This document shows positions 35,087-49,899 of a DNA stretch of 64,000 bases, piece by piece. Position numbers and translations under genes: made by a program. Source of the DNA: Candidatus Tectimicrobiota bacterium (GTDB lineage: Bacteria > JACPUC01). Where the stretch lies: assembly GCA_016192455.1 (NCBI GenBank), contig JACPUC010000014.1, forward strand, positions 1-64,000. Direction: 5' to 3'. A model generated the notes under the pieces. The model had not been told where the DNA came from. It saw only the letters and a list, made by a program, of their open reading frames with translations, and made no database searches. The stretch's first letter is position 1, and every line of letters begins with the position of its first letter.

Positions 35087-35340
35087 TCATCCTCCTCGTT
35101 CGAGAAAGGCCACCGGCAGCCGGTCGAAAAGCCTCGCCAGCGGCAGGACGTTCCACTACCCACGCCGCTCCTCGAGGCAGGCATGAGGCGCCGCCAGCCG
35201 GCGCGGGCGCGCGCCAGCGGCGAGGCGTAGAGATGGCTGATGCCGAGTTCGGCGAGGTAGTCAACGAGGGACGTTGCCTGGGCCAGGGTGCCGTCGCGGT
35301 TCAATTGCAGGCGGTACGTTGCGCTGGGGATGGAGGGCGG
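35087..35340 (-). pseudogene. treY: Decayed treY with internal deletion
   Basis: Two pieces of maltooligosyltrehalose synthase remain. Around 35340-35205 one frame reads [20 protein letters not shown] and then [20 protein letters not shown], the classic TreY N-terminus. At 35155-35087 a different frame reads [10 protein letters not shown] then [12 protein letters not shown] and a TGA stop, the TreY C-terminal consensus. Only about 50 bp separate them, so roughly 600-700 codons are missing. An in-frame TAG stands before the first piece and another immediately before the second, and no usable start codon is seen. The stop overlaps a malQ ATG as ATGA, showing the ancestral glgX-treY-malQ order. 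Confidence 0.85.
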
Positions 35341-35579
35341 AACGGGCGGCAGCCATGGCGGCTCGTTCTGCTATCTGGTCCTCGGCAGCCGAGGCGAGGG
35401 TGGGCGGATGCCCGGCAAAACCTCCACCACGCGCCCCGACCGGAGGCGCCCGCAGCCGCAACCTCAGCGGCGGACGAGGATTCCCTTCTCTTCCACCAGC
35501 CGCGTGGCATTCCCTGGGGCATCCTACCTACACCCGCACGCCGGCACGGTCTGGAGCCGGGCAGCGAACCGCCACCCTC
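35341..35579. other. Gap between glgX and the treY remnant
   Basis: No supported gene lies here. Together with the remnant it makes a ~500-bp stretch without an intact gene inside an otherwise tightly packed operon. I see no terminator that would obviously separate malQ from glgX. Confidence 0.4.
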
Positions 35580-37718
35580 CTAGCCGGCACTCCGGTGCAG
35601 CAGGCGAAAGACGCCGATCGTTCGACCCCGAAGCTGGTAGGTGGATGCGGGCTTCCAGAGGCGGCGGCGCTCCAGGCGGGCGTAGGGATTGGTGTCGAGA
35701 ATAACCTGCCAGAGCGCGCGCGGCGCTTCGGACGGCAGCCTGAAGGAGAGACCCCGGGGATGCGCGTTGAAGAGGATGAGGAGGGTATCCCCCGCCACCT
35801 TGTTGCCGTGCACATCTACCTCGTCGATGGCGCTGGCATCCATGCGCACCGCCAAGGCTCTTGCCTCGGGGTTCCTCCACTCCTGGTCGCCCATCTCATG
35901 GCCGTCCGGCGCCAACCACATGATGTCTTTCTTCCCCGACTCATTCACGGACCTGCCGGTGAAGAACCGCCGCCGCTGCAGGATGGGCTCCTTCTTGCGG
36001 AGCTGCACGAGCTGCCGCGCCAGGCGAAGGAACTCGCGATCGGTCGGGGAGAGGTCCCAGCGATACCAGCTCGTCTCGTTGTCCTGGCAGTACGCGTTGT
36101 TGTTCCCCCCCTGGGTGCGCCCCAACTCATCGCCGCCGGAGATCATGGGCACCCCAACCGAGAGGAGCAGCGTCGCCAGGATGTTGCGCCGCTGCACCAG
36201 GCGCAGCCCCTCGACGCGCGGGTCCTCCGAGGGGCCCTCGACGCCGCAGTTCCAACTGAGGTTATCATCGTGGCCGTCCCGGTTCCCCTCGCCATTGACC
36301 TCATTATGCTTGTTGTTGTAGCTGACGAGGTCCTTCAAGGTGAAGCCGTCGTGAACCGTGACGAAGTTGATGCTCGCCTGCGGCCTGCGCCCGCCGGAGC
36401 TGTAGAGATCGCTGCTGCCCGAGAGGCGCGTGGCGAGGTCGCTGATCTGGCCCGAGTCGCCGCTCCAGAAGCGGCGGACGGTATCCCGGAACTTGTTGTT
36501 CCACTCGGTCCAGAGCACCGGGAAGTTTCCCACTTGGTAGCCCCCTTCGCCGAGGTCCCACGGTTCCGCGATGAGCTTCACCTGGGAGATCACGGGGTCC
36601 TGGTGGATGATGTCGAAGAAGGCGCCGAGTCGATCCACTTCATGGAGCTCGCGGGCCAAGGCGCTGGCCAGATCGAAGCGGAAACCGTCCACGTGCATCT
36701 CGAGGACCCAGTAGCGCAGGCTGTCCATGATGAGCTGCAGCACCCGCGGATGCATCATGTTGAGGGTGTTGCCGCAGCCGGTGAAGTCCATGTAGGAGCG
36801 CAGGTCCCGCGGCACCAGCCGATAGTAGGCGGCGTTGTCGATGCCCCGGAAGGAGAGGGTGGGGCCGAGGCGATTGCCTTCGGCGGTGTGGTTGTAGACG
36901 ACGTCGAGGATCACCTCGATGCCGGCGGCATGCAGGGCGCGCACCATCATCTTGAACTCGCGATCCGCCGCCAGCTCATCGGGACAGGCGGTGTAGCGGT
37001 TGTCCGCTGCAAAGTACGACAGGGTGTTGTAGCCCCAGTAGTTGCTCAGCCCCATGTCGACGAGACGCCGTTCATCGAGGCGGTGGTGGATCGGCATGAG
37101 TTCCACCGCCGTAATGCCAAGCTCCTGCAGGTGCCGGATGAGCGGGTCGCTGGCCAGCGCCGCGTAGGTGCCGCGCAGGCGCTCGGGAACCTCGGGATGG
37201 AGCGCGGTCATGCCTTTGACATGCGCCTCGTAGATGATGGTCTTCGGCCAGGGCGTGCGGGGCGGGCAGTCGTCACCCCACGTGAAGGAGGGATCGACGA
37301 CCGCTGCGAGAGGGGCATAGGGCGCGCTGTCCCGCTCATCCTTCGAGAGGTCCTCTGCCGGCGCGCCCAGGCGGTAGCCGTAGAGCGACTCGTGCCAGCG
37401 CGTCCGCCGTCCAATGGCCTTCGCATACGGATCGAAGAGGACCTTCGCCGGGTTGAAGCGGTGGCCGCGCTCGGGCTCATACGGTCCATGGACACGGTAG
37501 CCGTAGAGCTGGCCCGGCCGGATGCCGGGGAAGTAGCCGTGCCAGACCTGGTCGGTGTACTCGGGGAGACCAAGGCGGTGGTTCTCCTGCGTCGCCTCCG
37601 GATGGTCGAACAGACAGAGTTCCACCTTGGTCGCGTTCTCGGAGAAGAGCGCGAAGTTCACACCCATGCCGTCCCAGGTGGCGCCCAGGGGGTACGGTGT
37701 GCCGGGGAGGATTCTCAT
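35580..37718 (-). CDS. glgX: Glycogen debranching enzyme (isoamylase type)
   Basis: This 712-aa GH13 debranching enzyme hydrolyses alpha-1,6 branches of glycogen. The N-terminal CBM48-like domain begins [23 protein letters not shown]13 regions include [24 protein letters not shown] (nucleophile Asp), [16 protein letters not shown] (acid/base Glu) and [17 protein letters not shown] (HD pair). Length and the YKDxR-free GlgX pattern fit bacterial GlgX/TreX. ATG at 37718 with GAGAGG upstream, 61 bp after treZ. In trehalose operons the TreX role is to feed unbranched chains to TreY, which is broken here. Confidence 0.94.
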   Translation of the reverse strand: MRILPGTPYPLGATWDGMGVNFALFSENATKVELCLFDHPEATQENHRLGLPEYTDQVWHGYFPGIRPGQLYGYRVHGPYEPERGHRFNPAKVLFDPYAKAIGRRTRWHESLYGYRLGAPAEDLSKDERDSAPYAPLAAVVDPSFTWGDDCPPRTPWPKTIIYEAHVKGMTALHPEVPERLRGTYAALASDPLIRHLQELGITAVELMPIHHRLDERRLVDMGLSNYWGYNTLSYFAADNRYTACPDELAADREFKMMVRALHAAGIEVILDVVYNHTAEGNRLGPTLSFRGIDNAAYYRLVPRDLRSYMDFTGCGNTLNMMHPRVLQLIMDSLRYWVLEMHVDGFRFDLASALARELHEVDRLGAFFDIIHQDPVISQVKLIAEPWDLGEGGYQVGNFPVLWTEWNNKFRDTVRRFWSGDSGQISDLATRLSGSSDLYSSGGRRPQASINFVTVHDGFTLKDLVSYNNKHNEVNGEGNRDGHDDNLSWNCGVEGPSEDPRVEGLRLVQRRNILATLLLSVGVPMISGGDELGRTQGGNNNAYCQDNETSWYRWDLSPTDREFLRLARQLVQLRKKEPILQRRRFFTGRSVNESGKKDIMWLAPDGHEMGDQEWRNPEARALAVRMDASAIDEVDVHGNKVAGDTLLILFNAHPRGLSFRLPSEAPRALWQVILDTNPYARLERRRLWKPASTYQLRGRTIGVFRLLHRSAG

Positions 37719-37779
37719 GACGATCGCCTCTCGCTCTCTGCCATGCCCCTCGTGCCCTGATCGCGTGCCGCGGCGGCGT

Positions 37780-39723
37780 TCAGCCGGACGCCTCCGGCGG
37801 CGCGCCTTTCTCGGCTCGCAGCCAGAGCGCGAAGGAGGTCGGCTGCAGCGTCACGTCAACCTCGCCGCCTGACGCCAGACGCTCCGGCAGCAGGCTCCCC
37901 GAGCCGCCCCAGCTCTGGTCGGCGGAGTCGAGGCAACGCTCCCACTCCCCGTCCGGCATCGCCAGGCGGAGGTCCCCGCGGCGGTTCCCGAAGTGAAAGA
38001 GCACGAAGACCGCGCTCTCGTCAACCTGCCGATGCAGCGTCAGCACCGCCGCCGCCTCGAAGCAGGCGACCTGCTGCGTCTCCTTGCGCGGCCGCGCCAG
38101 GGCCGGGACCGTCTTGCGCAGCGCGATGAGCTGCGTATAGAGCGCCAGCAGCACGGCGTGCCGGCCCGACCGGCGCAGGTGGCGCCGCAGCGTCGAGCGC
38201 CGGAAGGTCTCCTCGGCCTGCGGGTCGGGCGCCGCGCCCTGCCAGGCGAAGCCGGCGAACTCCTCGCGCCGACCCCGGCGCACGGCGTCGATGAGCGCCG
38301 CATCGCCGTGACTGACGAAGTAGAGGAAGGGCGCGGTCTCGCCGTACTCCTCGCCCATGAAGAGGAGGGGCAGGAACGGCGACAGCAGCAGCACCCCGGC
38401 GGCCAGCTTCTGGGCCTCGAAGGAGACGAGCTGGCTGAGGCGCTCGCCGAGCCGCCGGTTGCCGATCTGGTCATGGTTCTGCAGGAAGACGATGTGCTGC
38501 TCCGCCGCCAGGTCCCGCGAGGAGCGGCCATAGCGTCGCTGGCGGAATGCGGAGTGCTGGCCGCAATACACGAACCCCTCGCGGCAGGCCGCGGCAAGCT
38601 GCGCCAGGCTGCCGAAATCCTCGTAGTAGCCGCTGCGCTCGCCGGTGACGAGGGCGTGGAAGGCATGGTGGAAATCGTCGGTCCAGACGGCGTCGAGGCC
38701 GCAGCCTCCCTGATCTGGCGACCGCGCCAGCCGCGGATCGTTCAGGTCGCTCTCGGGCATGATCTGGACCTGCCGGCCGAGCCGGCGCGCCATGGCGTGC
38801 ACGGCCTCGCCAAGCTCTTCCAGGAACGGCCTCGCCGAGCCGTCGAGGATGGCGTGCACCGCATCGAGACGCAGGGCGTCGATGTGGAACTGCGTCACCC
38901 ACGCCAGGGCGTTCTCGATGAAGTAGCGCCGCACCTCATCGCTGTGCGGGCCATCGAAGTTCAGGGCCGATCCCCACGGCGTCCGGTAGCGGTCGGTGAA
39001 GTAGGGGCCGAAGTCCGCGAGGTAGTTCCCCTCCGGGCCGAGGTGGTTGTAGACCACGTCGAGCACCACCGCCAGGCCGCGCTGGTGCGCCGCGTCGACG
39101 AGGCGCTGCAGGGCCCGCGGCCCGCCGTAGGAGTGCTGCACGGCGTACGGGTAGACGCCGTCGTATCCCCAGTTCCGCTGGCCGGGAAACTGCGCCACCG
39201 GCATCAGCTCGAGCGCGGTCACGCCCAGCGCCGCGAGGTAGTCGAGTTCACCGAGGAGCGCCGCGAAGGTCCCCTCCAGCGTGAAGGTCCCCGGATGCAG
39301 CTCATAGATGAGGTATCGCCACAGGGGTAGGCCAGGCCAGCGATCATCCTGCCACTGCGCCTCGAGGTCGACAACCTCGGAGGGGCCGTGCACCCCGTGC
39401 GGCTGCGAGCGCGAGGCTGGATCGGGACGCAGCCGCTCGCCGTCCAGCTCGTAGCGGTAGAGGCTCCCCGGCCACACCCCTTCCAGAACGCCCGCATGGT
39501 AGCCGCGCTCGCCAGCCTGCAGCGGCGCCCGCCGGGGCTCCGACTGCTGGAGCTGCACGGCAACCCTCGCCGCGAACGGCGCCCAGACGAGGAATCGACA
39601 GCGTCCCTCCCCTAGGTAGGTCGCGCCCAGGCTCGGACGCCACTCCGCCAGGTCGCCCTGCAGCCATGGCGCTGGCGCCGCGGCAGCGGGCCTGCCGCCC
39701 GGGAACACCTCGGCGGCGCTCAT
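37780..39723 (-). CDS. treZ: Malto-oligosyltrehalose trehalohydrolase
   Basis: This 647-aa GH13 enzyme normally cleaves maltooligosyltrehalose made by TreY, releasing trehalose. The N-terminal CBM48-like module reads [16 protein letters not shown]. Core blocks: [13 protein letters not shown], the [19 protein letters not shown] loop, [25 protein letters not shown] (nucleophile Asp), IMPESDLND (acid/base Glu) and [11 protein letters not shown]. These match TreZ rather than GlgB. The ATG overlaps the glgB stop by four bases (ATGA). The gene looks intact although its partner treY is only a remnant, so its present substrate is uncertain. Confidence 0.93.
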   Translation of the reverse strand: MSAAEVFPGGRPAAAAPAPWLQGDLAEWRPSLGATYLGEGRCRFLVWAPFAARVAVQLQQSEPRRAPLQAGERGYHAGVLEGVWPGSLYRYELDGERLRPDPASRSQPHGVHGPSEVVDLEAQWQDDRWPGLPLWRYLIYELHPGTFTLEGTFAALLGELDYLAALGVTALELMPVAQFPGQRNWGYDGVYPYAVQHSYGGPRALQRLVDAAHQRGLAVVLDVVYNHLGPEGNYLADFGPYFTDRYRTPWGSALNFDGPHSDEVRRYFIENALAWVTQFHIDALRLDAVHAILDGSARPFLEELGEAVHAMARRLGRQVQIMPESDLNDPRLARSPDQGGCGLDAVWTDDFHHAFHALVTGERSGYYEDFGSLAQLAAACREGFVYCGQHSAFRQRRYGRSSRDLAAEQHIVFLQNHDQIGNRRLGERLSQLVSFEAQKLAAGVLLLSPFLPLLFMGEEYGETAPFLYFVSHGDAALIDAVRRGRREEFAGFAWQGAAPDPQAEETFRRSTLRRHLRRSGRHAVLLALYTQLIALRKTVPALARPRKETQQVACFEAAAVLTLHRQVDESAVFVLFHFGNRRGDLRLAMPDGEWERCLDSADQSWGGSGSLLPERLASGGEVDVTLQPTSFALWLRAEKGAPPEASG

Positions 39724-41648
39724 GGCGTGCCTGCTTCGCCCAGCAGGAAGAGGATCGCCAGCGGCGGCAAGGTCAGGCTGACGGAGGAGGGACGGTTATG
39801 GTGCGGCTGCGCCGCCGCCGTCACCCCGCCGAGGTTGCCCATGCCGCTCCCTCCATACTCCCGCGCATCGCTGTTCAACACCTCCTTCCAGAAGCCGCCG
39901 CGGGGCACCCCCACCCGGTAGCTGAAGCGCGGCACGGGGGTGAAGTTGCAGACGACGAGCATCGCGGCAGCGTCCGCGCCTCGCCCTAGGGCGCGACCCA
40001 GCCGCAGGAAACTGAGGACGCTCTGCTGGCTGTCGCTGCCGTCGATCCACGCGAAGCCGTCGGGCACGCAATCGCCCGCGTGCAACGTCGGCTGCGCCCG
40101 GTAGAGTTGATTCAGGTCCTCCACCCAGCGCCGCACCCCGGCGTGCCCTGGATGCTCGAGGAGATGCCACTCCAGACTCGCCTCATGGTACCACTCCGAC
40201 CACTGGCCGATCTCGCCTCCCATGAAGAGCAGCTTCTTGCCCGGCTGGGCGTACTGGTAGCCGAGCAGGAGCCGCAGGTTGGCGAACTTCTGCCAGTCAT
40301 CGCCGGGCAGCTTGCGCAGCAGCGCTCCCTTGCCGTAGACAACCTCGTCGTGCGACAGGGGGAGCACGAAGCGCTCCGAGGAGTAGTAGAGCGACCGGAA
40401 GGTGATCTCGCTATGGTGGTAGGCACGGTGAATGGGGTCATGGCCGAGGTAGGAGAGGGTATCGTGCATCCAGCCCATATCCCACTTCAGGTCGAAGCCG
40501 AGGCCGCCGGCCACGGTGGGCCGCGTCACTCCGGGCCAGGCGGTGGACTCCTCGGCGGCGGTCAAGCTGCCGGGAAAGTGCCGGTGCACCGCCTCGTTGA
40601 AGTCGCGTAGGAAGCCAATCGCGGCGAGGTTCTCGCGCCCGCCGTGGTGGTTGGGAACCCACTCCCCCTCGCGGCGCGCGTAGTCGAGGTAGAGCATGGA
40701 GGCCACGGCGTCAACGCGCAGCCCGTCCACGTGGTACTGGTGCAGCCAGAAGAAGGCATTGCTGATGAGGAAGCTGCGGACCTCGTGGCGGGCGTAGTTG
40801 AAGATCAGGCTGCCCCACTCCGGATGCACCGCCTGGCGCGGGTCGGCGTGCTCGTAGAGGGCGGTGCCGTCGAAGTAGACAAGGCCGTGCCCGTCGGAGG
40901 GGAAGTGGGAGGGGACCCAATCGAGGAGGACGCCGATGCCGTGCTGGTGCAGGCAGTCGATGAGCGCCATGAGGTCCTGGGGTGAGCCGAAGCGGCTGCT
41001 CGGCGCGAAGTAGCCGGTGATTTGGTAGCCCCAGGAGCCGAAGAAGGGGTGCTCCATGACGGGCAGGAACTCGACGTGGGTGAAGCCCAGGCGCTGGACG
41101 TACTCGGCGAGCTGCGCGCCAAGTTCCCGATAGCTCAGGGAGCGGTGGTCCTCCGCGGCGACGCGCCGCCACGATCCAGCGTGCACCTCGTAAATCGACA
41201 GGGGGGCGTCGAGGGCATTCCGCCCGGGGCGCTCCGCCACCCAGGCGCCATCGCCCCACGAATAGCTGAGGTCCCACACCACCGAGGCCGTGAGCGGCGG
41301 CACCTCGGCGCGGCAGGCGAAGGGATCGGCTTTCTCCGCCACGTAGCCGTTGTAGCGCGAGACGATATGGTACTTGTAGAGGGATCCCGCCCCAACTCCT
41401 GGGATGAACCCCTCCCAAATGCCAGAGACGCCGCACGGGTGCAAGGCGTGACGCTCCGGCGCCCAGCCGTTGAAATCGCCGATGACGGCGACGCGCTCCG
41501 CGTTCGGCGCCCAGACGGCGAAGTAGGTTCCCTCGTCGCCGGCGTGCCGCAGCGGATGGGCCCCGAGCTTCTCGTAGAGGTGGAAGTGGGTCCCCTCGTT
41601 GAAGAGATGGAGGTCGTCATCACTTAGAAGGGTTACGTCGTAGCGCAC
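39720..41648 (-). CDS. glgB: 1,4-alpha-glucan branching enzyme
   Basis: This 642-aa GH13 enzyme transfers alpha-1,4 chains to make alpha-1,6 branches in glycogen or GlgE-type alpha-glucan. The N-terminal CBM48 block is [21 protein letters not shown]. Catalytic regions are [18 protein letters not shown] (nucleophile Asp), [16 protein letters not shown] (acid/base Glu) and [12 protein letters not shown] (His-Asp). GTG start with GAGG upstream, 44 bp after treS. It is shorter than long two-N-domain GlgB proteins (about 730 aa), lacking most of the N1 module. It works on linear glucan made by GlgE in this operon. Confidence 0.95.
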   Translation of the reverse strand: MRYDVTLLSDDDLHLFNEGTHFHLYEKLGAHPLRHAGDEGTYFAVWAPNAERVAVIGDFNGWAPERHALHPCGVSGIWEGFIPGVGAGSLYKYHIVSRYNGYVAEKADPFACRAEVPPLTASVVWDLSYSWGDGAWVAERPGRNALDAPLSIYEVHAGSWRRVAAEDHRSLSYRELGAQLAEYVQRLGFTHVEFLPVMEHPFFGSWGYQITGYFAPSSRFGSPQDLMALIDCLHQHGIGVLLDWVPSHFPSDGHGLVYFDGTALYEHADPRQAVHPEWGSLIFNYARHEVRSFLISNAFFWLHQYHVDGLRVDAVASMLYLDYARREGEWVPNHHGGRENLAAIGFLRDFNEAVHRHFPGSLTAAEESTAWPGVTRPTVAGGLGFDLKWDMGWMHDTLSYLGHDPIHRAYHHSEITFRSLYYSSERFVLPLSHDEVVYGKGALLRKLPGDDWQKFANLRLLLGYQYAQPGKKLLFMGGEIGQWSEWYHEASLEWHLLEHPGHAGVRRWVEDLNQLYRAQPTLHAGDCVPDGFAWIDGSDSQQSVLSFLRLGRALGRGADAAAMLVVCNFTPVPRFSYRVGVPRGGFWKEVLNSDAREYGGSGMGNLGGVTAAAQPHHNRPSSVSLTLPPLAILFLLGEAGTP

Positions 41649-41692
41649 GAACGCACCTCAGTCTCGCATGGCCAGGGGGCGGGACGCCCCTC

Positions 41693-45093
<3,401 letters not shown>

Positions 45094-45097
<4 letters not shown>

Positions 45098-47079
45098 GGG
45101 AGGTGTCGCTCCACTCGGAAGATGTGCGCGGGTTGAACCTGGGGATCGAGGCGCACGTAGTTGCGCTCCGACCATTCGTAGCGCGCCCCACTCAGGAGGT
45201 CGCAGACTTCGTAGCGCGCTCCCGGCGGCACGCCGATCTCCTCGAGCGGCACCATGGCCGTGCCGTGATGGGGATGGGCGGGATCGAGGTTGACCAGGAC
45301 GAGGATGACGTTCGACCGGTCCGCCGTCATTTTGGCATAGAAGAGGAGCTGCTCGTTATCGGTCTCGAAAAACCGCAGGTTGGTCAGGTCGTGGAGCGCC
45401 GGGTTCTCCCGCCTGATGATATTGACCCGCGCCATGAGCTCCTTGATGTTCCCTGGCTGGTTCCAGTCTCGCACGCGGATTTGATACTTTTCCGAATCCA
45501 GGTACTCTTCGCTCCCCTCGCGCAGGGGGGTGTTCTCGCCGAGCTCAAAGCCGCTGTAGATGCCGTACGAGGGGGAGAGGGTGGCGGCGAGCACGAAGCG
45601 CATCATGAAGGCGGGCCGTCCCCCTTTCTGCAGCACCGCTTGGAGGATGTCCGGGGTGTTGGTGAAGAAGTTGGGTCGGAAGTACTCCTGCATGCCGGAG
45701 GTGGTGAGCTCCGTGAGGTACTCGGTGAGGTCCCACTTCTCGTTGCGCCAGGTGAAGTAGGTGTAGGACTGCGTGAACCCCGCCTTGGCCAGCAGCTTCA
45801 TCATCTTCGGCCGGGTAAAGGCCTCGGAAAGGAAGATGACGTCCGGATGGTCGGCCTGGATTTCCGGGATCAGCCACTCCCAGAAGACGAGCGGCTTCGT
45901 GTGCGGGTTATCCACCCGGAAGATGCGCACCTGACGCTCGATCCAGAAGAGGAGCACATCGCGCAGGGCGTGCCAGAGGCCCCAGCGGTCGTCGGTATCG
46001 AAGTTGACAGGGTAGATGTCCTCATACTTCTTCGGCGGGTTCTCGGCGTACTTGATCGTCCCATCCGGGCGGTGGTAGAACCACTCCGGATGCTCCGTCA
46101 CCCACGGATGATCCGGGGAGCACTGAATGGCGAAGTCGAGCGCCACCTCCAGGCCGCACTGGCGCGCCGCCGCCACGAAGTGGTCGAAATCCTCCAGGGT
46201 GCCGAGGGCCGGCTCGATGGCCGTGTGCCCGCCGTGCTCGCTGCCGATGGCCCAGGGGCTGCCGGGATGGCTGGCGTCGCTGCGCAGGGTGTTGTTCGGT
46301 CCCTTGCGCTTGCTGCGGCCGATGGGGTGGATCGGCGCCAGGTAGAGCACATCGAAGCCCATGTCCCGGATGTCCCGCAGGCGCGCCTCGGCCTCGCGGA
46401 AGGTGGCGCCGCGCGCCGGATCGCTCCCCTGGGAGCGCACGAACATCTCGTACCAGGCGCCGAAGCGCGCCCGCGGGCGATCGGCGATCACCTCCAGCTC
46501 CGGCTCGTAGCGGACGGCGTCGCGCCGCGGCTGCAGGCGCAGCATGGCCTCGCCGAGCGCCTCCTCGGCCGCCAGCGCGAGGACTGCGGCGGGGTCGTGA
46601 CGCGCCGCGTGTAGCGCCTCGACGGCGCGGTGCAACAGCGCTCCCTCGTCCCCCGCGACGGCGAGCGCCTCCTGGAGGAGGGCGATGCCTTCGACGACCT
46701 CGCTGGCGACGTCGGGGTAGCCCCCCTCGACGCGCCGTTGCAGATCGAAGAGCCAGGAGGCGTACCCATCCGTCCAGGCCTCGATGGTAAAGCCGTAGCG
46801 CGCCGTGGCGCAGAGCGGAAACTCGCCCCGCCAGCGGTCGTTGACGAGCGGCCGCAGCGGTGTTTCGGCGTACGCTGCCTCGATGAACTCCGGGGACTCC
46901 TGGCCGGGGTTCCGCCGTGGTGTTTTGCGCCGCCACTTCACCACCGCCCGAAGGACCGCGTGGCCGTCGCGGAAGATGTCGGCCTCCACGCGGCACGGTT
47001 CACCCACGATGCGTTTCGCGGCATAGCGGCCCCCATCAACGCAGGGTTCCACCGCCTCGATGATAAGATGTCGCTCCAT
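45094..47079 (-). CDS. glgE: Alpha-1,4-glucan:maltose-1-phosphate maltosyltransferase
   Basis: This 661-aa GH13_3 enzyme extends alpha-1,4-glucan by maltosyl units from maltose-1-phosphate. The N-terminal beta-rich domain (to about 200) is followed by the barrel: YLAPIHPIGRSKRKGPNN, EVALDFAIQCSPDHPW, IRVDNPH-like IFRVDNPHTKPLVFW (nucleophile Asp) and DVIFLSEAFTRPKMM (acid/base Glu), all diagnostic of GlgE. ATG at 47079 with GGGAG upstream. It is the first gene of the operon and is divergent from bioB across 416 bp. The window has no glgC or glgA, so the GlgE route is the visible way to make glucan here. Confidence 0.95.
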
Positions 47080-47495
47080 GAGAACTCCCGTGGGGTAATG
47101 CCGGCGCCGCACCAGGCCCCTGGCTCATGGCTCCAGGAGGCCCGACATGGGGTACGAGGCCCTGGACTGGTTTTATCTTATTGGCATGATGTGCGAAACT
47201 TGCAAGGTCTCCGCTGCTTGACGTGGGGACATGCCGCGCTGCGGCCTGCGGCGTCACGCTCCTGGGAAGTCTCGGAACCGCCTTGTCAGCCGCATCGAGC
47301 CGCCGCCGGTCCGCGCCAGGAATCTCCTTGCCCCTTGAAGCAAGCAGGGTAAGATAGGGAGGGGCGCCTCCCGAACCGCATGCGCCTGAGCCCCCGCTCA
47401 GCCGCGGCGCGGGCGCGTGCAGAGAGTCCATAGCAGAGGGTCTGCTCGCGGGGGATGCGGGGCGCTCAGGACGTGGGCCTCATGAAGGAGTAGCT
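47080..47495. other. 416-bp divergent region, glgE / bioB
   Basis: No gene is supported here. A candidate bioB promoter is listed separately. On the minus strand a weaker signal, TTGCAA (47205-47200) and TAAGAT (47180-47175) with a long 19-bp spacer, may serve the glucan operon. I found no BirA- or BioR-like palindrome. Confidence 0.4.
47328..47355 (+). promoter_or_regulatory. Candidate promoter for the biotin operon
   Basis: TTGCCC (47328-47333), a 16-bp spacer and TAAGAT (47350-47355) give a plausible sigma70-type site about 140 bp upstream of the bioB ATG. The -10 is good, the -35 fair. Confidence 0.35.
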
Positions 47496-48476
47496 GTGAA
47501 CGCTGTCACCTACTTGGAGTCGCTCACCCACCGCGTGCTCGCGGGGGAAGCCATAGACGAGGATGATGCCTGCTGGCTTGCCGGCGCCGGGCCGGACCTC
47601 CTCGACGATCTCCTTGCCGGGGCCGCCGCCATTCGCTGGCGGTTCAAGGGCCAGAAGGTGGAGCTCTGCTCCATCATCAACGCCAAGTCCGGCGCCTGCT
47701 CGGAGGACTGCGGTTTCTGCTCGCAGTCGGTGCACCATCAGACGAACGTCCCGGAGTACCCGCTCATGGGCTTCGAGCCGATCGAGCGCGGCGCCAGGGA
47801 AGCCGCCGGCTGGGGCGTGGCGCGCTTCGGCATGGTGATGGCGATCCGCGGCCTGCGGGAAGGCCCGGAGCTCGAGACGGTGCTAGCCCACATCCGCCGC
47901 CTGCAAGCCGCGGGTGAGATCATCCCGGATGCCTCGCTCGGCCTCCTGACGCGCCCCATCGCCCGCAAGCTCAAGGAGGCGGGGCTGCAGGGCTACCACC
48001 ACAACCTCGAAACCAGCCGCAGCTTCTACGATACCGTCTGCACCACGCACTCCTACGAGGAGCGGGTGGAGACCGTGCGCATCGCCAAGGAGACAGGGTT
48101 CTACACCTGCAGCGGCGGCATCATCGGCATGGGGGAGACTCCCGAGCAGCGCGTCGAGCTGGCCTTCACGCTGCGCGACCTCGAGGTCGATTCCATCCCC
48201 CTGAACTTCCTCGTCCCCTACCCCGGCACGCCGATGGAGGACCTCGAGCCCCTGCCAGTATGGGAGATGCTTGCCACCATCGCGATGTTCCGCTTCGTCC
48301 ACGCGACCAAGGACCTGCGCATCTGCGGCGGGAGGGAGGCGCGGCTCGGCCCGGCTCAGGAGCGCATCTTCGAGGCCGGGGCCAACGGCACGATGATCGG
48401 CAACTACCTCACCACCATCGGCCGGGAGCCGGCGCAGGACCTCACCATGATCCGCCAGCTCGGCATGACGCTGTAG
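47496..48476 (+). CDS. bioB: Biotin synthase
   Basis: This 326-aa radical SAM enzyme inserts sulfur into dethiobiotin, the last step of biotin synthesis. The radical SAM cluster is CSEDCGFC (C68, C72, C75), followed by the BioB hallmark SQSVHHQTNVPEYPL. Further blocks are YHHNLETSRSFY, TCSGGIIGMGE, and FVHATKDLRICGGREARL, with the Arg/Cys ligands of the [2Fe-2S] cluster region. Length is normal. The start has no strong Shine-Dalgarno sequence beyond GAAGGAG upstream. First gene of bioB-bioF-bioA-bioD, with a 187-bp gap holding a palindromic repeat before bioF. Confidence 0.97.
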   Translation: MNAVTYLESLTHRVLAGEAIDEDDACWLAGAGPDLLDDLLAGAAAIRWRFKGQKVELCSIINAKSGACSEDCGFCSQSVHHQTNVPEYPLMGFEPIERGAREAAGWGVARFGMVMAIRGLREGPELETVLAHIRRLQAAGEIIPDASLGLLTRPIARKLKEAGLQGYHHNLETSRSFYDTVCTTHSYEERVETVRIAKETGFYTCSGGIIGMGETPEQRVELAFTLRDLEVDSIPLNFLVPYPGTPMEDLEPLPVWEMLATIAMFRFVHATKDLRICGGREARLGPAQERIFEAGANGTMIGNYLTTIGREPAQDLTMIRQLGMTL

Positions 48477-48567
48477 GGTCGGGACCCCCTGACTCCGTTC
48501 CCCGCAAGGACGGTTCGTTTCCAATTCACGGCGGGTTCCCTTCGCGGCCGCCCCTCCCCCTCGCGAT

Positions 48568-48614
48568 CCCTCACCCCTGGCCCCTCTCCCAATGGGAGCG
48601 GGAACGGGTGAGGG
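48568..48614. repeat. REP-like palindromic element between bioB and bioF
   Basis: Outer arms CCCTCACCC (48568-48576) and GGGTGAGGG (48606-48614) are exact complements; an inner CTCCC/GGGAG pair with a 3-nt loop nests inside, giving a long imperfect hairpin. The sequence strongly resembles the dispersed CCCTCACCC-type intergenic palindromes seen in many high-GC genomes. Only one copy is in the window. Confidence 0.65.
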
Positions 48615-48663
48615 CGGGGTCGGGGGAAGCAAGGGGCCCTCAGGAGCCCATTTCCAAACCCCT

Positions 48664-49895
<1,232 letters not shown>

Positions 49896-49899
<4 letters not shown>

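Noticed and set aside
35087-35340. treY pieces explained as a simple frameshift or sequencing error
   Set aside because: Two frames and a deletion of hundreds of codons cannot come from a base or two of error.
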